From: Breviolum minutum Mf 1.05b.01
Lineage: Eukaryota > Sar > Dinophyceae > Suessiales > Symbiodiniaceae
NCBI GenBank assembly: GCA_000507305.1
Contig: DF239870.1
Coordinates: 6,784 to 70,783, forward strand
DNA length: 64,000 bases
Direction: 5' to 3'
How positions within the stretch are numbered: position 1 is the stretch's first letter; every line of letters starts with the position of its first letter. Positions 41,601-42,058 of this stretch are shown one piece after another. Below the pieces are notes generated by a model. It searched no databases, was not told where the DNA came from, and saw only the letters and a list, made by a program, of their open reading frames with translations. The position numbers were made by a program, and so were the translations under genes.

Positions 41601-41827
41601 GCCCCTGAGATACCATTCCAAAGAATTGATTCTGTACCTGGATTCCTGGATCTTCCAAAGGGTGCTGAATCGATGATAAGGGGTGCCCATATACCATTCC
41701 TTAGGTTTAAACAGCACCCTTTGGAATATGCTGGATAAGCATAGTTGGTTTGGAAAATGGATGGCGCTTGAGTCGATACATTTCCGAAATTGAAAGATCC
41801 AGTCAGACATGTTTGCATACCACATAG
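7266..41827 (+). CDS. Gene B: voltage-gated cation channel, EF-hand type (span)
   Basis: Span of a gene whose exons 12278-39180 encode, in order and largely in phase, S1, S2, S3, S4, S5, S6, a post-S6 helix and two EF-hands: the plan of a single-domain, Cav/Nav-like ion channel with a calcium-binding C terminus, a family much expanded in dinoflagellates. The protein should sit in a membrane and pass cations on depolarisation, with Ca2+ feedback through the EF-hands. Phase is continuous from S1 to S5 and from S6 through EF-hand 1. The 5' exons (7266-9790) are a coherent chain, but their link to S1 over 9790-12277 was not resolved and they could be another gene. The selectivity filter was not identified. 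The 3' limit at 41827 is the last plausible in-frame stop before gene C. Confidence 0.6.
7327..7434. mobile_element. Family F element forming a complete intron
   Basis: gtactcccccgaaatttaac at the left, gttgaatttcgggggtgtaag at the right; 108 bases from GT to AG. Splicing joins the single leftover base to TG of the next exon and keeps the frame open. Confidence 0.75.
7435..7631 (+). CDS. Gene B exon, Ser/Arg-rich N-terminal region
   Basis: Frame TSYFGQPNFQKTLSHMEKSN, then LSRRGFSRTSSPQIKRMNSA and ETFRVDPRDPVISR. Donor AGTAGG|GTGAAA. The frame is set by splicing; the next frame (RFFKDFVSSDQAHEF) is also open. Reads like a cytoplasmic, phosphorylatable N terminus. Confidence 0.5.
7632..7676 (+). 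other. 45-base intron
   Basis: gtgaaatata ... aacttcag, with an in-frame TAA inside. Not derived from a TIR element. Confidence 0.5.
7677..7838 (+). CDS. Gene B exon
   Basis: 54 codons, phase 0: LPSSKAVYWGELYNYVYYLD, then LGPTLLGGSALRTSKPPLES and RRKSIEREINMLRF. Acceptor aacttcag|, donor TTT|GTTTTC. No family recognised. Confidence 0.6.
7904..8093 (+). CDS. Gene B exon
   Basis: Long open frame NQSKIFDDVFSANVRHLMMF, then HGDIRKLSPKTPEISAGGLW and FGEPLKANSIKPRILEYLDE. Intron before it is 65 bases. Donor ATGG|GTAAAA. Well supported by length and phase; function unknown. Confidence 0.6.
8152..8219 (+). CDS. Gene B exon
   Basis: AG|G acceptor; two bases complete a Gly codon, then DPYKLYLPLAGRSKTTVSHG-TE. 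Donor GAA|GTTTAT. Phase agrees with the preceding exon. The alternative frame (TLFAAGGEIQNDSISWHRSL) is also open. Confidence 0.5.
8489..8550 (+). CDS. Weak candidate exon
   Basis: After gtgtag| the frame DLNSSDLLGLNDAFTNPTLN ends in TGA. Its phase does not fit the neighbouring gene B exons; the minus strand is open too. Confidence 0.2.
8838..8950. repeat. TIR element family D
   Basis: ggtaaactaacatagcatagccatgg mirrors the sequence ccattgctatgtttagtttgcc; an inner core matches the copy at 9269. Confidence 0.7.
8976..9062. repeat. TIR element family E
   Basis: ctgggaactaacatatcccc mirrored by ggatatgttaattccctaga; loop aagatgattttccttttccc. Confidence 0.75.
9089..9139 (+). CDS. Gene B exon
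   Basis: Acceptor caattttttcag|, donor TCGCAG|GTGCGG. 17 codons, phase 0: IVPWSIWDCPGNDKESQ. Confidence 0.5.
9181..9213. repeat. (TTG)n/(CTG)n microsatellite
   Basis: About ten trinucleotide units inside the intron 9140-9502. Confidence 0.85.
9269..9373. repeat. TIR element family D, full length
   Basis: actccg|gtatactaacatagc at the left and gctatgttagtttaccggag| at the right: arms contain GT and AG in donor and acceptor positions. Confidence 0.8.
9387..9487. repeat. TIR element family E, full length
   Basis: accctccaggaaactaacat mirrored by atgttaattccctggaggga. Lies 14 bp after the D copy and ends 15 bp before an exon. Confidence 0.8.
9503..9559 (+). CDS. Gene B exon between two TIR elements
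   Basis: AG|G acceptor (gcccccaag|G). 19 codons: VYSGFCTKLSQLAKLLLAK, phase 0. The donor position has GACATC, not GT; see the intron 9560-9678. Confidence 0.55.
9560..9678. mobile_element. Family F element as a GA-AG intron
   Basis: tctacaccctcgaaaaaaaa at the left, ttttttgggggagtag at the right. No GT exists near the left end, but splicing at AAAG|GACATC to gagtag|GTG joins ..LLLAK to VLAGSNRLH in phase 0. GA donors are reported for Symbiodiniaceae. Confidence 0.5.
9679..9705 (+). CDS. Gene B short exon
   Basis: VLAGSNRLH, phase 0, AG|G acceptor, donor CAT|GTGAAA. Confidence 0.45.
9781..9822 (+). CDS. Gene B exon, 3' end uncertain
   Basis: Acceptor ataactacag|G. Frame VFIGEELPIFQRA then TAG; a GTGAGG donor after 9790 may end it as a very short exon. 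Confidence 0.4.
   Translation: MFIGEELPIFQRA
9985..10180 (+). CDS. Gene B candidate exon
   Basis: Acceptor gggggtgtag|G. Frame VLEGCSSIPMKSSSNLIAEG, then LFSVYLLKLLLEGCSDMKQV and RRLPICISTCNHSEDLGRLS, open into an AT repeat. The alternative phase reads TGGLQQYPDEK then TAG. Confidence 0.35.
10225..10345. repeat. Inverted-repeat element, single copy
   Basis: ggaagtccagccaccattttt pairs with accattttgaatatcgtggttgacttcc; inner arms gataggtcggtttac and attatgatccgaaagg pair poorly. No second copy was seen. Confidence 0.4.
10450..10790 (+). CDS. GC-rich candidate coding segment
   Basis: Markedly richer in G+C than its surroundings, with several open plus frames: SVATKHLATLVTVPTYTVPT to about 10553, and VTGTKNPHGVAVVSKESAFR, RKSAGQRSHPQDLQKWCG ending at donor GGG|GTCAGG near 10722. 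Exon limits not resolved. Confidence 0.35.
10948..11090 (+). CDS. Candidate exon
   Basis: Frame EVFNFHRSNACTAPLIPFFG, then TKKCNYELGKHFAQGFSNAE. Acceptor agaggaag|. Position upstream of S1 would make it N-terminal cytoplasmic sequence of gene B. Confidence 0.35.
11300..11403. repeat. TIR element family D, diverged
   Basis: Right arm gctatgtaagtttaccggatgg is clear; left arm (gaccattgttaatatatgg) is degraded. A further right-arm fragment lies at 11178-11214. Confidence 0.5.
11607..11659 (+). CDS. Candidate exon
   Basis: Between gggtatag| and CCCAT|GTGAGT: frame PSSNQSISLLICPASPM. Consensus donor, protein-like, phase relation to neighbours unknown. Confidence 0.35.
11670..12270. other. Intron sequence, no gene seen
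   Basis: Contains a (GA)n run at 11771-11788 and AT-rich DNA at 11885-11945. Confidence 0.5.
12278..12332 (+). CDS. Gene B exon: transmembrane segment S1
   Basis: AG|G acceptor (tgcctcaag|G), donor CTTT|GTCCTG. Frame VFDISFSILIMVNCVTNL. The FDxxFSxxIMxNCVT pattern is that of an S1 helix of voltage-gated Ca/Na channel domains. It leaves one base that combines with TC of the exon at 14100. Confidence 0.65.
12400..12955. other. Intron sequence with AT microsatellites
   Basis: (TA)n at 12500-12530 and 12776-12802; no convincing exon. Confidence 0.5.
12960..13030 (+). CDS. Weak candidate exon
   Basis: Frame GPRVKPWLLNWESWMISQPE-APK ending at donor AAAG|GTAGAG. Not needed by the S1-S2 splice, so it may be spurious or alternative. 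Confidence 0.2.
13084..13482. other. Segment open on both strands
   Basis: Minus frame open 132 codons, plus frame 68 codons; no splice site or motif decides. Lies inside the S1-S2 intron of gene B and is treated as non-coding. Confidence 0.3.
13691..13802. repeat. Palindromic element family B, expanded loop
   Basis: cccataggaatgtctggtat and catgtaggtaaatatg...cccatggatcttatg; loop carries an AT run. Confidence 0.6.
13838..13938. repeat. TIR element, F/C-like variant
   Basis: ctgaaactaacagcaaacgc paired with ttttgctgttagtttgctgg; interior gggtcccagaaggaaaggat resembles the copies at 18665, 27796 and 51466. Confidence 0.6.
13962..14067. repeat. Palindromic element family B, full length
   Basis: aaaggatccatgtatggtat and ataccatacatggatcctatg; loop contains a duplicated tgatttttatggta. 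Ends 32 bp before the next gene B exon. Confidence 0.85.
14100..14173 (+). CDS. Gene B exon: S1-S2 linker and start of S2
   Basis: Frame LLDFTAQVYSTDVELVTNIA-ENIL, donor CTC|GTGGTG. NIAENIL followed by the next exon's FLFTFEIAARL makes a typical S2 (acidic residue before FT..FE..AR). Read-through is open 18 codons further, so the donor is inferred. Confidence 0.6.
14381..14556 (+). CDS. Candidate exon, possibly alternative or intronic
   Basis: Acceptor gtcttgttgtag|, donor CAAAC|GTGAAT. Frame TVDKYHGVTTCFSFIGRLPH, then EMTLEAKDVWKTIGKPFLAN and SLCLISHPNIPQSTPW. Long and protein-like, yet it sits between two S2 exons that join directly. Confidence 0.35.
14562..14745 (+). CDS. Candidate coding segment
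   Basis: Open frame VCLGSRRLTPQKTQARPSFQ, then SIKFSGINLSLMPRCSQARK to TAG. The neighbouring frame (NSFALGVEDLPHKKHRPAHP) is open over the first half. May be part of another transcript. Confidence 0.25.
14940..15155 (+). CDS. Candidate coding segment
   Basis: 71-codon frame MDPTSILRFVEDIFWVSCWC, then VRILKLRKYLLGSTRQ and RMFRREPQAPGAESVKTE. An amphipathic basic helix; position inside the S2 intron makes its status doubtful. Confidence 0.25.
   Translation: MDPTSILRFVEDIFWVSCWCVRILKLRKYLLGSTRQGSVNNQHEISFMRPGQFRMFRREPQAPGAESVKTE
15371..15419 (+). CDS. Gene B exon: transmembrane segment S2
   Basis: Acceptor gcctcgcag|, consensus donor TTGCG|GTGAGT. Frame FLFTFEIAARLKVFGC: the S2 signature with conserved Glu and Arg. 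Enters in phase 0, leaves one base. Confidence 0.7.
16130..16280 (+). CDS. Weak candidate exon
   Basis: Frame TQTQLGPRKAPGLVLGREVM, then GAFGNHGKDMVRWIFRSNLK. No clear donor; two other frames are partly open. Confidence 0.2.
16664..16764. repeat. Palindromic element family B, full length
   Basis: ccccataggatccatgggac pairs with gtcccatggatcccatggg; inner arms gtaaat/atttac-type around ccgttttcatgtag. Ends 14 bp before the S3 micro-exon. Confidence 0.85.
16779..16798 (+). CDS. Gene B micro-exon: start of S3, GC donor
   Basis: Twenty bases. GT completes the Gly codon of the S2 exon, then WFNFFD, the conserved start of S3 (W-N-x-F-D). Acceptor cccaacag|G; the intron that follows starts GCAACT, a GC donor, and joins AIIVLVS in phase 0. 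Confidence 0.6.
16843..16960. repeat. TIR element related to H (family P)
   Basis: gtacttggatgttccaggaa pairs with ttcctaggacatccaagtat; inside, a second stem gggttataacccc / ggttacaacc (family I-like). Confidence 0.75.
17164..17526 (+). CDS. Longest plus ORF of the S3 intron, doubtful
   Basis: 121 codons, e.g. TIVPIRKALLFALYKRIFAL and TISVLIENFEFVGRVALKKK. A second frame is open over the 5' half (PALEEGVCKSKSPSSNTGKA). It lies inside the GC-AG intron 16799-18164, so it is either alternative or spurious. Confidence 0.25.
   Translation: MRVANHKKGLIFHFNIMIQDQSQLLKRGFANQNLPAQIQERHFWHVKLPGCDFHFTSTESKRNLTRKRLHQGLPTIVPIRKALLFALYKRIFALISRSTISVLIENFEFVGRVALKKKDK
17983..18060. repeat. TIR element family C, short copy
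   Basis: accctccctgaaactaacatag and acgttagtttcagggagtgt; the internal loop is about 30 bp shorter than in other C copies. Confidence 0.75.
18165..18264 (+). CDS. Gene B exon: middle of S3, two possible donors
   Basis: AG|G acceptor. AIIVLVS continues WFNFFD into a classical S3. Donor either TCCG|GTCCTA after 18186 (giving a 22-base exon and S3 reading AIIVLVS-G-WVFPLVEL) or the consensus AAAG|GTAAGT after 18264 (adds GPIFGVLAAIPVSKCVRLRK). Both leave one base, so both keep frame; alternative splicing is possible. Confidence 0.6.
18623..18856. repeat. Family B element with a nested TIR element
   Basis: Outer arms cccataggatccatgtacgg and gtcccatggatcctatggg. A C/F-like element (cctgaaacaaacaccagacg ... 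ttgatgttagtttcaaggag, about 18665-18782) sits inside the loop. Confidence 0.75.
18880..18930 (+). CDS. Gene B exon: end of S3
   Basis: AG|G acceptor (cagctgag|G), donor GCAG|GTTCCG. GT completes Gly, then WVFPLVELLTGEEFSA. PLVELLTG is typical for the outer end of S3. Leaves one base for the S4 exon. A competing frame across 18866-18993 (ELTQLRLGLPFGGIADRGRV) is also open. Confidence 0.55.
18987..19119. repeat. TIR element family G, full length
   Basis: aatctaagggtaccctcccc mirrored by ggggggtacccttagattc; inner core aataaggccttattaaggga with its own inverted partner. Confidence 0.9.
19128..19234. repeat. TIR element family D, full length
   Basis: cactctg|gtaaaccaacattgc and gctatgttatgattaccagag|; tandem with the G copy just before it. 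Confidence 0.8.
19864..19957 (+). CDS. Gene B exon: voltage sensor S4
   Basis: Acceptor tttccccagccag|G, donor TGGAG|GTTTTG. GC completes Gly, then FLRTLSVFRALRLLRIVRVI followed by QRMPMFRVTW. Arginines fall at every third position (R-x5-R-x2-R-x2-R-x2-R), the hallmark of S4 voltage sensors of voltage-gated cation channels. This is the most diagnostic protein feature of the window. Two bases remain and are completed by the S5 exon. Confidence 0.8.
20033..20122. repeat. Palindromic element family B, near perfect
   Basis: cccataggatccatgtatgg ... ccatacatggatcctatggg with about 40 bp arms; almost identical to the copies at 2900 and 31492. Confidence 0.95.
20379..20453 (+). CDS. Candidate exon between S4 and S5
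   Basis: Strong sites: ttgtttcttttacag| and TTCA|GTAAGT. Phase set by S4 gives VGNALIRYSYSILLTSPWQR; the other frame gives CWECFDQIFIQHPIDFPLAA. Skipping it also keeps the frame to S5. Confidence 0.35.
20808..20905. repeat. TIR element family A
   Basis: ctgg|gtggtggtttcaaat to ttcaaccaccaactag|; interior tttttattttcacccctatt. Confidence 0.85.
21251..21411. repeat. TIR element family H, full length
   Basis: tttacttggaggatcatccc and gggatgatcctccaagtaagg; inner ccatggttattaacca palindrome. Confidence 0.85.
21528..21640. repeat. Family I (GGTTATAAC-rich) element
   Basis: ccaggttacaactcc, gggttataaccccagg and gttataactccatttatag are repeats of one stem sequence in both orientations. Confidence 0.6.
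21700..21800. repeat. GATTAG/GATA-like simple repeat
   Basis: Degenerate 5-6 base units (ttaggtt, gatta, gatag) run for about 100 bp. Confidence 0.6.
22087..22172. repeat. Family H element, left part next to S5 exon
   Basis: acttggaggatcatcccagt up to ggaaggggtcccacaaccg; the right arm is missing and coding sequence follows at once. Confidence 0.65.
22160..22317 (+). CDS. Gene B exon: transmembrane segment S5
   Basis: With acceptor ttggaag|G the first base completes the Arg codon left by S4; frame GPTTVVPLASVLMIFLLRAE, then VLTYLFAILGCWIISAEIQQ-QIENEDMSSEEE. A hydrophobic helix ending TYLFAILG is typical S5. Donor inferred at GAAA|GTTGAA. The acceptor lies inside a truncated H element, so the first ten residues may be element-derived. 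Confidence 0.6.
22880..23000. repeat. Family I-like inverted repeat
   Basis: ccagttataaatgtggtgat near the left and ataactccatttataactgg at the right. Confidence 0.6.
23241..23292 (+). CDS. Gene B exon: extracellular loop before the pore, tentative
   Basis: Acceptor cttcccgag|, AA completes Lys, then KYGDDITDVGPAEAELG. The phase fits S5. Reading on without splicing gives SNALFCLECLLFLI, which could be pore-helix-like; a 45-base intron (23293-23337) with acceptor ctttttctcataag|G would instead remove it without a frame change. The selectivity filter is not recognised. Confidence 0.4.
23338..23405 (+). CDS. Candidate exon after the pore segment
   Basis: KMVEAPSNGAHLIVNPIYYI is open in phase; the frame continues through an AT-rich palindrome (tatatactatataccgtatatagatgtatata), so the exon probably ends near 23385. 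Confidence 0.3.
23868..24021 (+). CDS. Candidate exon, helical
   Basis: AG|G acceptor (acggcgtcag|G), donor TTCAG|GTGCTT. Frame AENIAYTFQYVKGIAPLMQR, then LNLQNLYQKTSQKLTFRSWK and LERTTNLIRFS. Two overlapping plus frames are also partly open (VANVDSFQVRSSNGVRPRTS upstream). Confidence 0.45.
24495..24650 (+). CDS. Candidate exon
   Basis: Frame KMDGRKCFLFGDDEFFKGPR, then MAALAFWLLYRSLHRGRFMF. The next frame (MVGNVSFLGMMSFSRGHAWL) is open for 62 codons, so the frame is uncertain. Confidence 0.3.
24769..24996 (+). CDS. Candidate coding segment
   Basis: 76 codons without stop: TVTTVDGLDSWDPRMKGDYF, then TTHLPLYMVENACAFYIHIE to TGA. No convincing splice sites. Confidence 0.25.
   Translation: MGVNFDVGNKIFTVTTVDGLDSWDPRMKGDYFSRAPQTQTTHLPLYMVENACAFYIHIERRTDQLILPPGGWLEF
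25316..25418. repeat. TIR element family C
   Basis: gccctgaaactaacagctcg and ggggacatgttagttttcg; flanked by two candidate exons, QWWPMFEAPELVRFFLP before it (25265-25315) and LSKQAFQVEVFVSLSPLEPC after it (25430-25490). Confidence 0.7.
25555..25728 (+). CDS. Candidate exon
   Basis: Open from acceptor gacctcag| to TGA at 25728: VVQYWNPTQTGLDLNLYIQK, then PASSNTQFLLFETKVTFKMN and QSSKQKIHEKVGT. The same DNA also contains a short gacctcagccgaggtc palindrome. Confidence 0.35.
25760..25825. repeat. Family I fragment
   Basis: ggttacaaccccagttaccc and ttacaagtccatttataggg. Confidence 0.5.
25985..26085. repeat. TIR element family G, end-trimmed
   Basis: taaataaggccttattaagg and ccttaataaggccttattaaac; the outer ggtaccc arms are absent. 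Confidence 0.75.
26207..26350 (+). CDS. Candidate exon
   Basis: Acceptor ggtggccag|G. Frame VSILIHVKIARIYAYIMRMG, then RPNPQRKAFKETWHKGFNGA and ICKNLLSF to TGA. Hydrophobic followed by basic residues; not clearly part of the channel core. Confidence 0.4.
26455..26575 (+). CDS. Candidate exon
   Basis: Frame MKRSRKIRRHGPQLVATPPD, then STTPLSIGFIHVIVYNRTCV. The next frame (EIQENSTTWASTGGHPT) is also open. Confidence 0.3.
26610..26652. repeat. (TTG)n microsatellite
   Basis: Fourteen TTG units. Confidence 0.95.
26849..26956. repeat. TIR element family F
   Basis: taccgtcccaatgtttaaca and tgttaaatcttgggagggta; inner arms tggaacctaaaaatgatggt / ccatgttcaggttcca. Confidence 0.75.
26974..27073 (+). 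CDS. Candidate exon
   Basis: Acceptor gggggcgcag|G, donor CATCG|GTCCAC. Frame YAPWCVAYFYTYIATWTDQE, then SLGVEVFVDYI. Located between the pore and S6 exons of gene B; no pore signature could be confirmed. Confidence 0.4.
27174..27406 (+). CDS. Candidate exon, long
   Basis: AG|G acceptor (cctgaaaag|G), donor CTGCAC|GTAATC. Frame DGDSLNGPASCVLIRQPVLI, then EVVCFGALWNHPDGNEGCLP and EDLQAVGVGWLGEITSHYQD. 77 codons, well composed; family unknown. The minus strand is open over the same DNA and is regarded as a shadow. Confidence 0.5.
27476..27527 (+). CDS. Candidate exon
   Basis: Acceptor tagactctcag|, donor GGGAC|GTGAGG. Frame VYNSVRYAARLIGT. Confidence 0.4.
27567..27641 (+). CDS. Candidate exon, hydrophobic then basic
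   Basis: AG|G acceptor (gagtatag|G), donor GATTTG|GTGAGA. Frame HCALCLPQIFSVAFFLRKSI-KKKRLDDL. Could be the first half of a membrane helix close to S6. Confidence 0.4.
   Translation, partial: CALFAPNLLSRFFSPEKYQKKTTG
27796..27914. repeat. TIR element, F variant
   Basis: acacccccgaagtttagcag and ctgtaaaacttccagggtgt; interior gggccccaataggagaggga as at 51466. Confidence 0.7.
28216..28369 (+). CDS. Candidate exon
   Basis: Donor GCAAAG|GTACCA. Two frames compete: FNSSCTHSEKKNFACLMTGF ending in QQQQAK, and MGFLGKIAAFIIICSSSKQ, the latter hydrophobic. Unresolved. Confidence 0.3.
28576..28690. repeat. TIR element family C, diverged
   Basis: tcccatgaaactcaccattt to ggatgagtttttagggag; ends 8 bp before the S6 exon. 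Confidence 0.6.
28699..28743 (+). CDS. Gene B exon: transmembrane segment S6
   Basis: AG|G acceptor (cttgactcag|G), donor ATT|GTAGCT. 15 codons, AVAVFVLMNLVTAII, phase 0 both sides. Joined to the exon at 30215 it reads NLVTAII-VENAMSAS, the conserved end of S6 (N-L-V-T-x-x-I-V-E-x-A) of Cav/Nav-like channels. Confidence 0.75.
28780..28876. repeat. TIR element family A
   Basis: ctag|gtggtggcaactcaaat to tgaaaccaccaactag|. Lies inside the S6-post-S6 intron, so it is not itself the whole intron here. Confidence 0.85.
28955..29062. repeat. TIR element family C, diverged
   Basis: ttgttgaaaactaagatgtcc and gattcgttcattttttggggg; loop aatggttagaagatgaattt. Confidence 0.6.
29151..29251. repeat. TIR element family A
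   Basis: ctag|gtggtggcaactcaaat to ttcaaaccaccaaccag|. A right-arm fragment (aaaccaccagctag) precedes it at 29127-29141. Confidence 0.85.
29648..29722. repeat. TIR element family N
   Basis: aagtagatggcgcgactccc pairs with gggagttgcgccatctactt; an internal cgatt/aatcg arm is included. Its partner copy is at 42413. Confidence 0.75.
29750..30205. other. Intron sequence, no gene seen
   Basis: Part of the 1471-base intron 28744-30214. The minus strand is open for 125 codons here, with no splice or motif support. Confidence 0.4.
30215..30343 (+). CDS. Gene B exon: post-S6 cytoplasmic helix
   Basis: AG|G acceptor (tttcttgtcaag|G). Frame VENAMSASKMDENEKLKQHL, then GADKDESENAAPPKKNG. Follows S6 directly in phase 0. 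Acidic/basic helix typical after S6. Donor AAC|GTTTTT keeps phase 0 to the next exon; GTTACA eight bases earlier is an alternative. Confidence 0.7.
30354..30481. repeat. TIR element family Q
   Basis: agggtacctaaaatgcaggg and ccattttaggtacctgaaatg; no second copy noticed. Confidence 0.6.
30509..30606. repeat. TIR element family M
   Basis: ccaggtgattcaagccgtga and tttgaatcacttggtg, with inner ggaggtcacga / tcacctctg. Second copy at 61238. Confidence 0.75.
30611..30716. repeat. TIR element family L
   Basis: gtccagggttatatagggtt and aacccctataacccctggac. Adjoins the M copy. Confidence 0.8.
30874..30984. repeat. TIR element family F
   Basis: gtacaccctggaagattaac and gttaatcttccggggtgtat; left end has GT. 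Confidence 0.85.
31492..31585. repeat. Palindromic element family B
   Basis: cccataggatccatgtatgg and ccatacatggatcctatggg. Confidence 0.95.
31631..31719 (+). CDS. Gene B exon: charged helix before EF-hand 1
   Basis: Acceptor tttttttgctgaag|, donor GAATG|GTGCTG. Frame MSHMDGRMEDFKKKELKELE, then SLGDTEIDE and two bases of Trp. The next exon's first G completes TGG, giving EIDE-W-HLFYLMDADGDG in frame. Confidence 0.65.
32052..32161. repeat. TIR element family C
   Basis: gaattaaactaacagctcgt and gcggactgttagttctaggg. Confidence 0.65.
32510..32565. repeat. TIR element family C, left half
   Basis: taccctccctgaaactatca with loop ccactgaaaatcaattttgt; no right arm. Confidence 0.55.
32652..32752. 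repeat. TIR element family E, full length
   Basis: cctttagggaactaacatat and ggatatgttatataattccctgg; loop identical to 8976. Confidence 0.8.
32816..32926. repeat. TIR element family C
   Basis: ccgcccctgacaactaacat and cgaattcgttcattttcgga; ends 32 bp before EF-hand 1. Confidence 0.6.
32959..33035 (+). CDS. Gene B exon: EF-hand 1
   Basis: AG|G acceptor (accctaccaag|G). Frame HLFYLMDADGDGTLDWEESL. The loop D-A-D-G-D-G-T-L-D-W-E-E has Asp at 1, 3, 5 and 9, Gly at 6, Leu at 8 and Glu at 12: a complete Ca2+-binding EF-hand. Donor is either CTAG|GTGGTT, the arm of an A element, or CTCG|GTTGTT 15 bases earlier; both leave one base. Confidence 0.75.
33036..33128. mobile_element. Family A element, probably the whole intron
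   Basis: ctag|gtggttggtttcag to ttgaaaccaccaactag|, immediately downstream of the EF-hand exon. The downstream frame (WICPDLLPG) is open in phase but unremarkable. Confidence 0.6.
33515..33735 (+). CDS. Candidate coding segment between the EF-hands
   Basis: One frame reads RHRRGRDIDVKNRFLFHMHF, then TRSRWVAHGGQDTVEMVGSW to TAG at 33735; another reads MPILLSFKQVQAMENFHTFL over the 5' half. Splice limits unclear. Confidence 0.3.
34020..34125. repeat. TIR element family G-like, diverged
   Basis: gcccccctgagaaattcaag and aaggccttctttctgagggg; inner cttagtaaggg / cttaagaagg. Confidence 0.5.
34211..34301. repeat. TIR element family A
   Basis: ctgg|gtggtggtttcaaat to ttgaaaccaccaactag|. Confidence 0.85.
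34347..34395 (+). CDS. Gene B exon: inter-EF helix
   Basis: AG|G acceptor (atgaaaacag|G) and consensus donor TGTGG|GTAAGT. G plus FQDAFMDEEMSRTDLW, ending in phase 0 and joining ELFDLLDDG of the next exon. Acidic helix, as between paired EF-hands. Confidence 0.65.
34440..35364. other. AT-rich intron sequence before the gap
   Basis: Many (TA)n runs (34980-34995, 35088-35130). A 13-16 bp inverted pair ggggtacccttaaatcatcc / ccattttggggtaccgc lies at 35010-35075. Confidence 0.5.
35293..35364. repeat. GATCCAA tandem repeat at gap edge
   Basis: ggatccaagatccaagatcc and further copies, in one orientation, up to the first N. Confidence 0.9.
35365..35982. other. Assembly gap, 618 N
   Basis: Unknown bases. 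Open frames crossing it are artefacts. Confidence 1.
35983..36915. other. Intron sequence, no gene seen
   Basis: (TA)n at 35990-36010, several poly-T runs, no TIR element recognised. Confidence 0.4.
36923..37010 (+). CDS. Gene B exon: EF-hand 2
   Basis: AG|G acceptor (tcggttccaaag|G). Frame ELFDLLDDGDGGIHTGEFFH, then GLARMKGGS. A typical second EF-hand of a channel C terminus (LFDLLD....EF..GL.RMKG), but the loop is one residue short between LLD and DGDGG, so Ca2+ binding may be weakened. The frame meets TGA at 37013; no GT donor lies before it. Confidence 0.7.
37771..37864. repeat. TIR element family A
   Basis: ctag|gtggtggtttcaaat to ttgaaaccaccaactag|; flanks ccaactag / ccaactag agree for 8 bp. 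Confidence 0.9.
38165..38242 (+). CDS. Gene B exon after EF-hand 2
   Basis: Frame DDAKKLLHEFMGAVDTLDLK, then LFKVFYK and donor ACAAG|GTGGGC. Fits the helix expected after the second EF-hand. No AG lies directly upstream: the boundary falls in a GATGAT repeat shared with the 36923 exon's end. Confidence 0.55.
38288..38376. repeat. TIR element family K
   Basis: cctggaccttccaaagggtg and caccccttggaaggtgctgg. Partner copy at 41638. Confidence 0.8.
38485..38640 (+). CDS. Gene B tail, candidate exon
   Basis: AG|G acceptor (ggaaggggag|G). Frame IMMPFGSCQSKFAAAAIESY, then RAGGGRPSNAGSTQGKSFAQ. Low-complexity, polar: a plausible cytoplasmic tail. Confidence 0.4.
38880..39018. repeat. TIR element with nested family I
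   Basis: gtcccgttggaagttaggat pairs with tcctaacctccaacggaaca; inside, gttataactgttataacccc and acttataagt form family I stems. Confidence 0.7.
39120..39180 (+). CDS. Gene B tail exon
   Basis: AG|G acceptor (catccccaag|G), donor GTACAG|GTAGCT. Frame DRIGKDVQSLIQAYRINMRT: IQ-like basic helix. Well bounded, 61 bases. Confidence 0.5.
39235..39330 (+). CDS. Candidate exon
   Basis: Frame GSCPGIGGKRKLRSFIAKVE-AAACTK; a second frame (GEEKVEELHSQS) is open briefly. Confidence 0.3.
39538..39717 (+). CDS. Candidate exon or small ORF
   Basis: From acceptor attaatacag| or the ATG four bases on: MYNQCNFTHKSLIERIRESF, then GEKFPDILKFLKELFLPLLG and KRLFIMAPQ to TGA. Composition differs from the neighbouring exons (AT-rich, hydrophobic/basic). 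A second frame is open on the same strand. Confidence 0.35.
40088..40209 (+). CDS. Gene B tail exon before an introner
   Basis: Frame DDPPRAPRSTRSRSIGRLRR, then WGKNWGDFRPVDELLIEKPS-K. Donor CCAAA|GTTTAC lies at the left end of the F element. Basic, tail-like. Start not fixed. Confidence 0.5.
40210..40318. mobile_element. Family F element forming a complete intron
   Basis: gtttacacccccgaaaagta and atgttagttttccggggtgtag; 109 bases from GT to AG. Splicing joins ..EKPSK to VPLPPFLSK in phase 0. Confidence 0.75.
40319..40465 (+). CDS. Gene B tail candidate exon after the introner
   Basis: VPLPPFLSKSNILVLDICWK, then ESQIKLVDGLVSRP; the frame runs into a C/A homopolymer and TAA. Probably ends at an internal donor. 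Confidence 0.4.
40593..40693. repeat. TIR element family A
   Basis: ctag|gtggtcgtttcaaatat to ttcaaccaccaaccag|. Confidence 0.85.
40754..40813 (+). CDS. Gene B tail candidate exon
   Basis: AG|G acceptor (aaaccctag|G), donor GGACC|GTAACC. Twenty codons, VIPTEFPGGCPTKAESTPRT, phase 0. The minus strand is also open here. Confidence 0.4.
41164..41341 (+). CDS. Gene B tail exon, Ser/Thr-rich
   Basis: Frame GRVSFEHEKSNLAASSRLQH, then PSSLFSQDTKSTGFQKFAST and HSKGSTTRF; donor TTTT|GTGGCG. Phase 0 to the next exon over a 56-base intron. Another frame is open for 125 codons across both exons and the intron, so the model is tentative. Confidence 0.4.
41398..41645 (+). CDS. Gene B tail exon
   Basis: Acceptor aaacactag|. 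Frame NKAGTTRKPSTSRPISAQKI, then RARTFTDSASDVSDTWRIDL and GRVHNIGQQPSNDWIDPPLR. Good codon-like composition. Runs into the K element. Confidence 0.5.
41638..41738. repeat. TIR element family K
   Basis: tggatcttccaaagggtgct and agcaccctttggaatatgctgg. Confidence 0.8.
41750..41827 (+). CDS. Candidate terminal exon
   Basis: Acceptor gataagcatag|. Frame GLENGWRLSRYISEIERSSQ, TCLHTT and TAG at 41827. The upstream donor that would fit its phase was not identified. Confidence 0.35.
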   Translation: MENGWRLSRYISEIERSSQTCLHTT

Positions 41828-41920
41828 TAGATGCAGGATCGTTTCGTTACAGGAACTGGAAGCATGGTCGTGATGTATTTCCATACGTTTAATTGGGTCC
41901 ATCAATGGGATTGATGATTT

Positions 41921-42058
41921 TCCTTCACTCTGCGAGTGAGTGTGAGTGAGTGAGTGAGTATAAGTAAGTGAGAGTGTTATGTGTGTGTTTCCTTCACTCT
42001 GCGAGTGAGTGTGAGTGAGTGAGTGAGTATAAGTAAGTGAGAGTGTTATGTGTGTGTT
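41921..42058. repeat. 69-bp unit, two tandem copies
   Basis: tccttcactctgcgagtgag ... gttatgtgtgtgtt occurs twice head to tail without a visible difference; each unit contains a GTGA-rich core. Confidence 0.95.
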
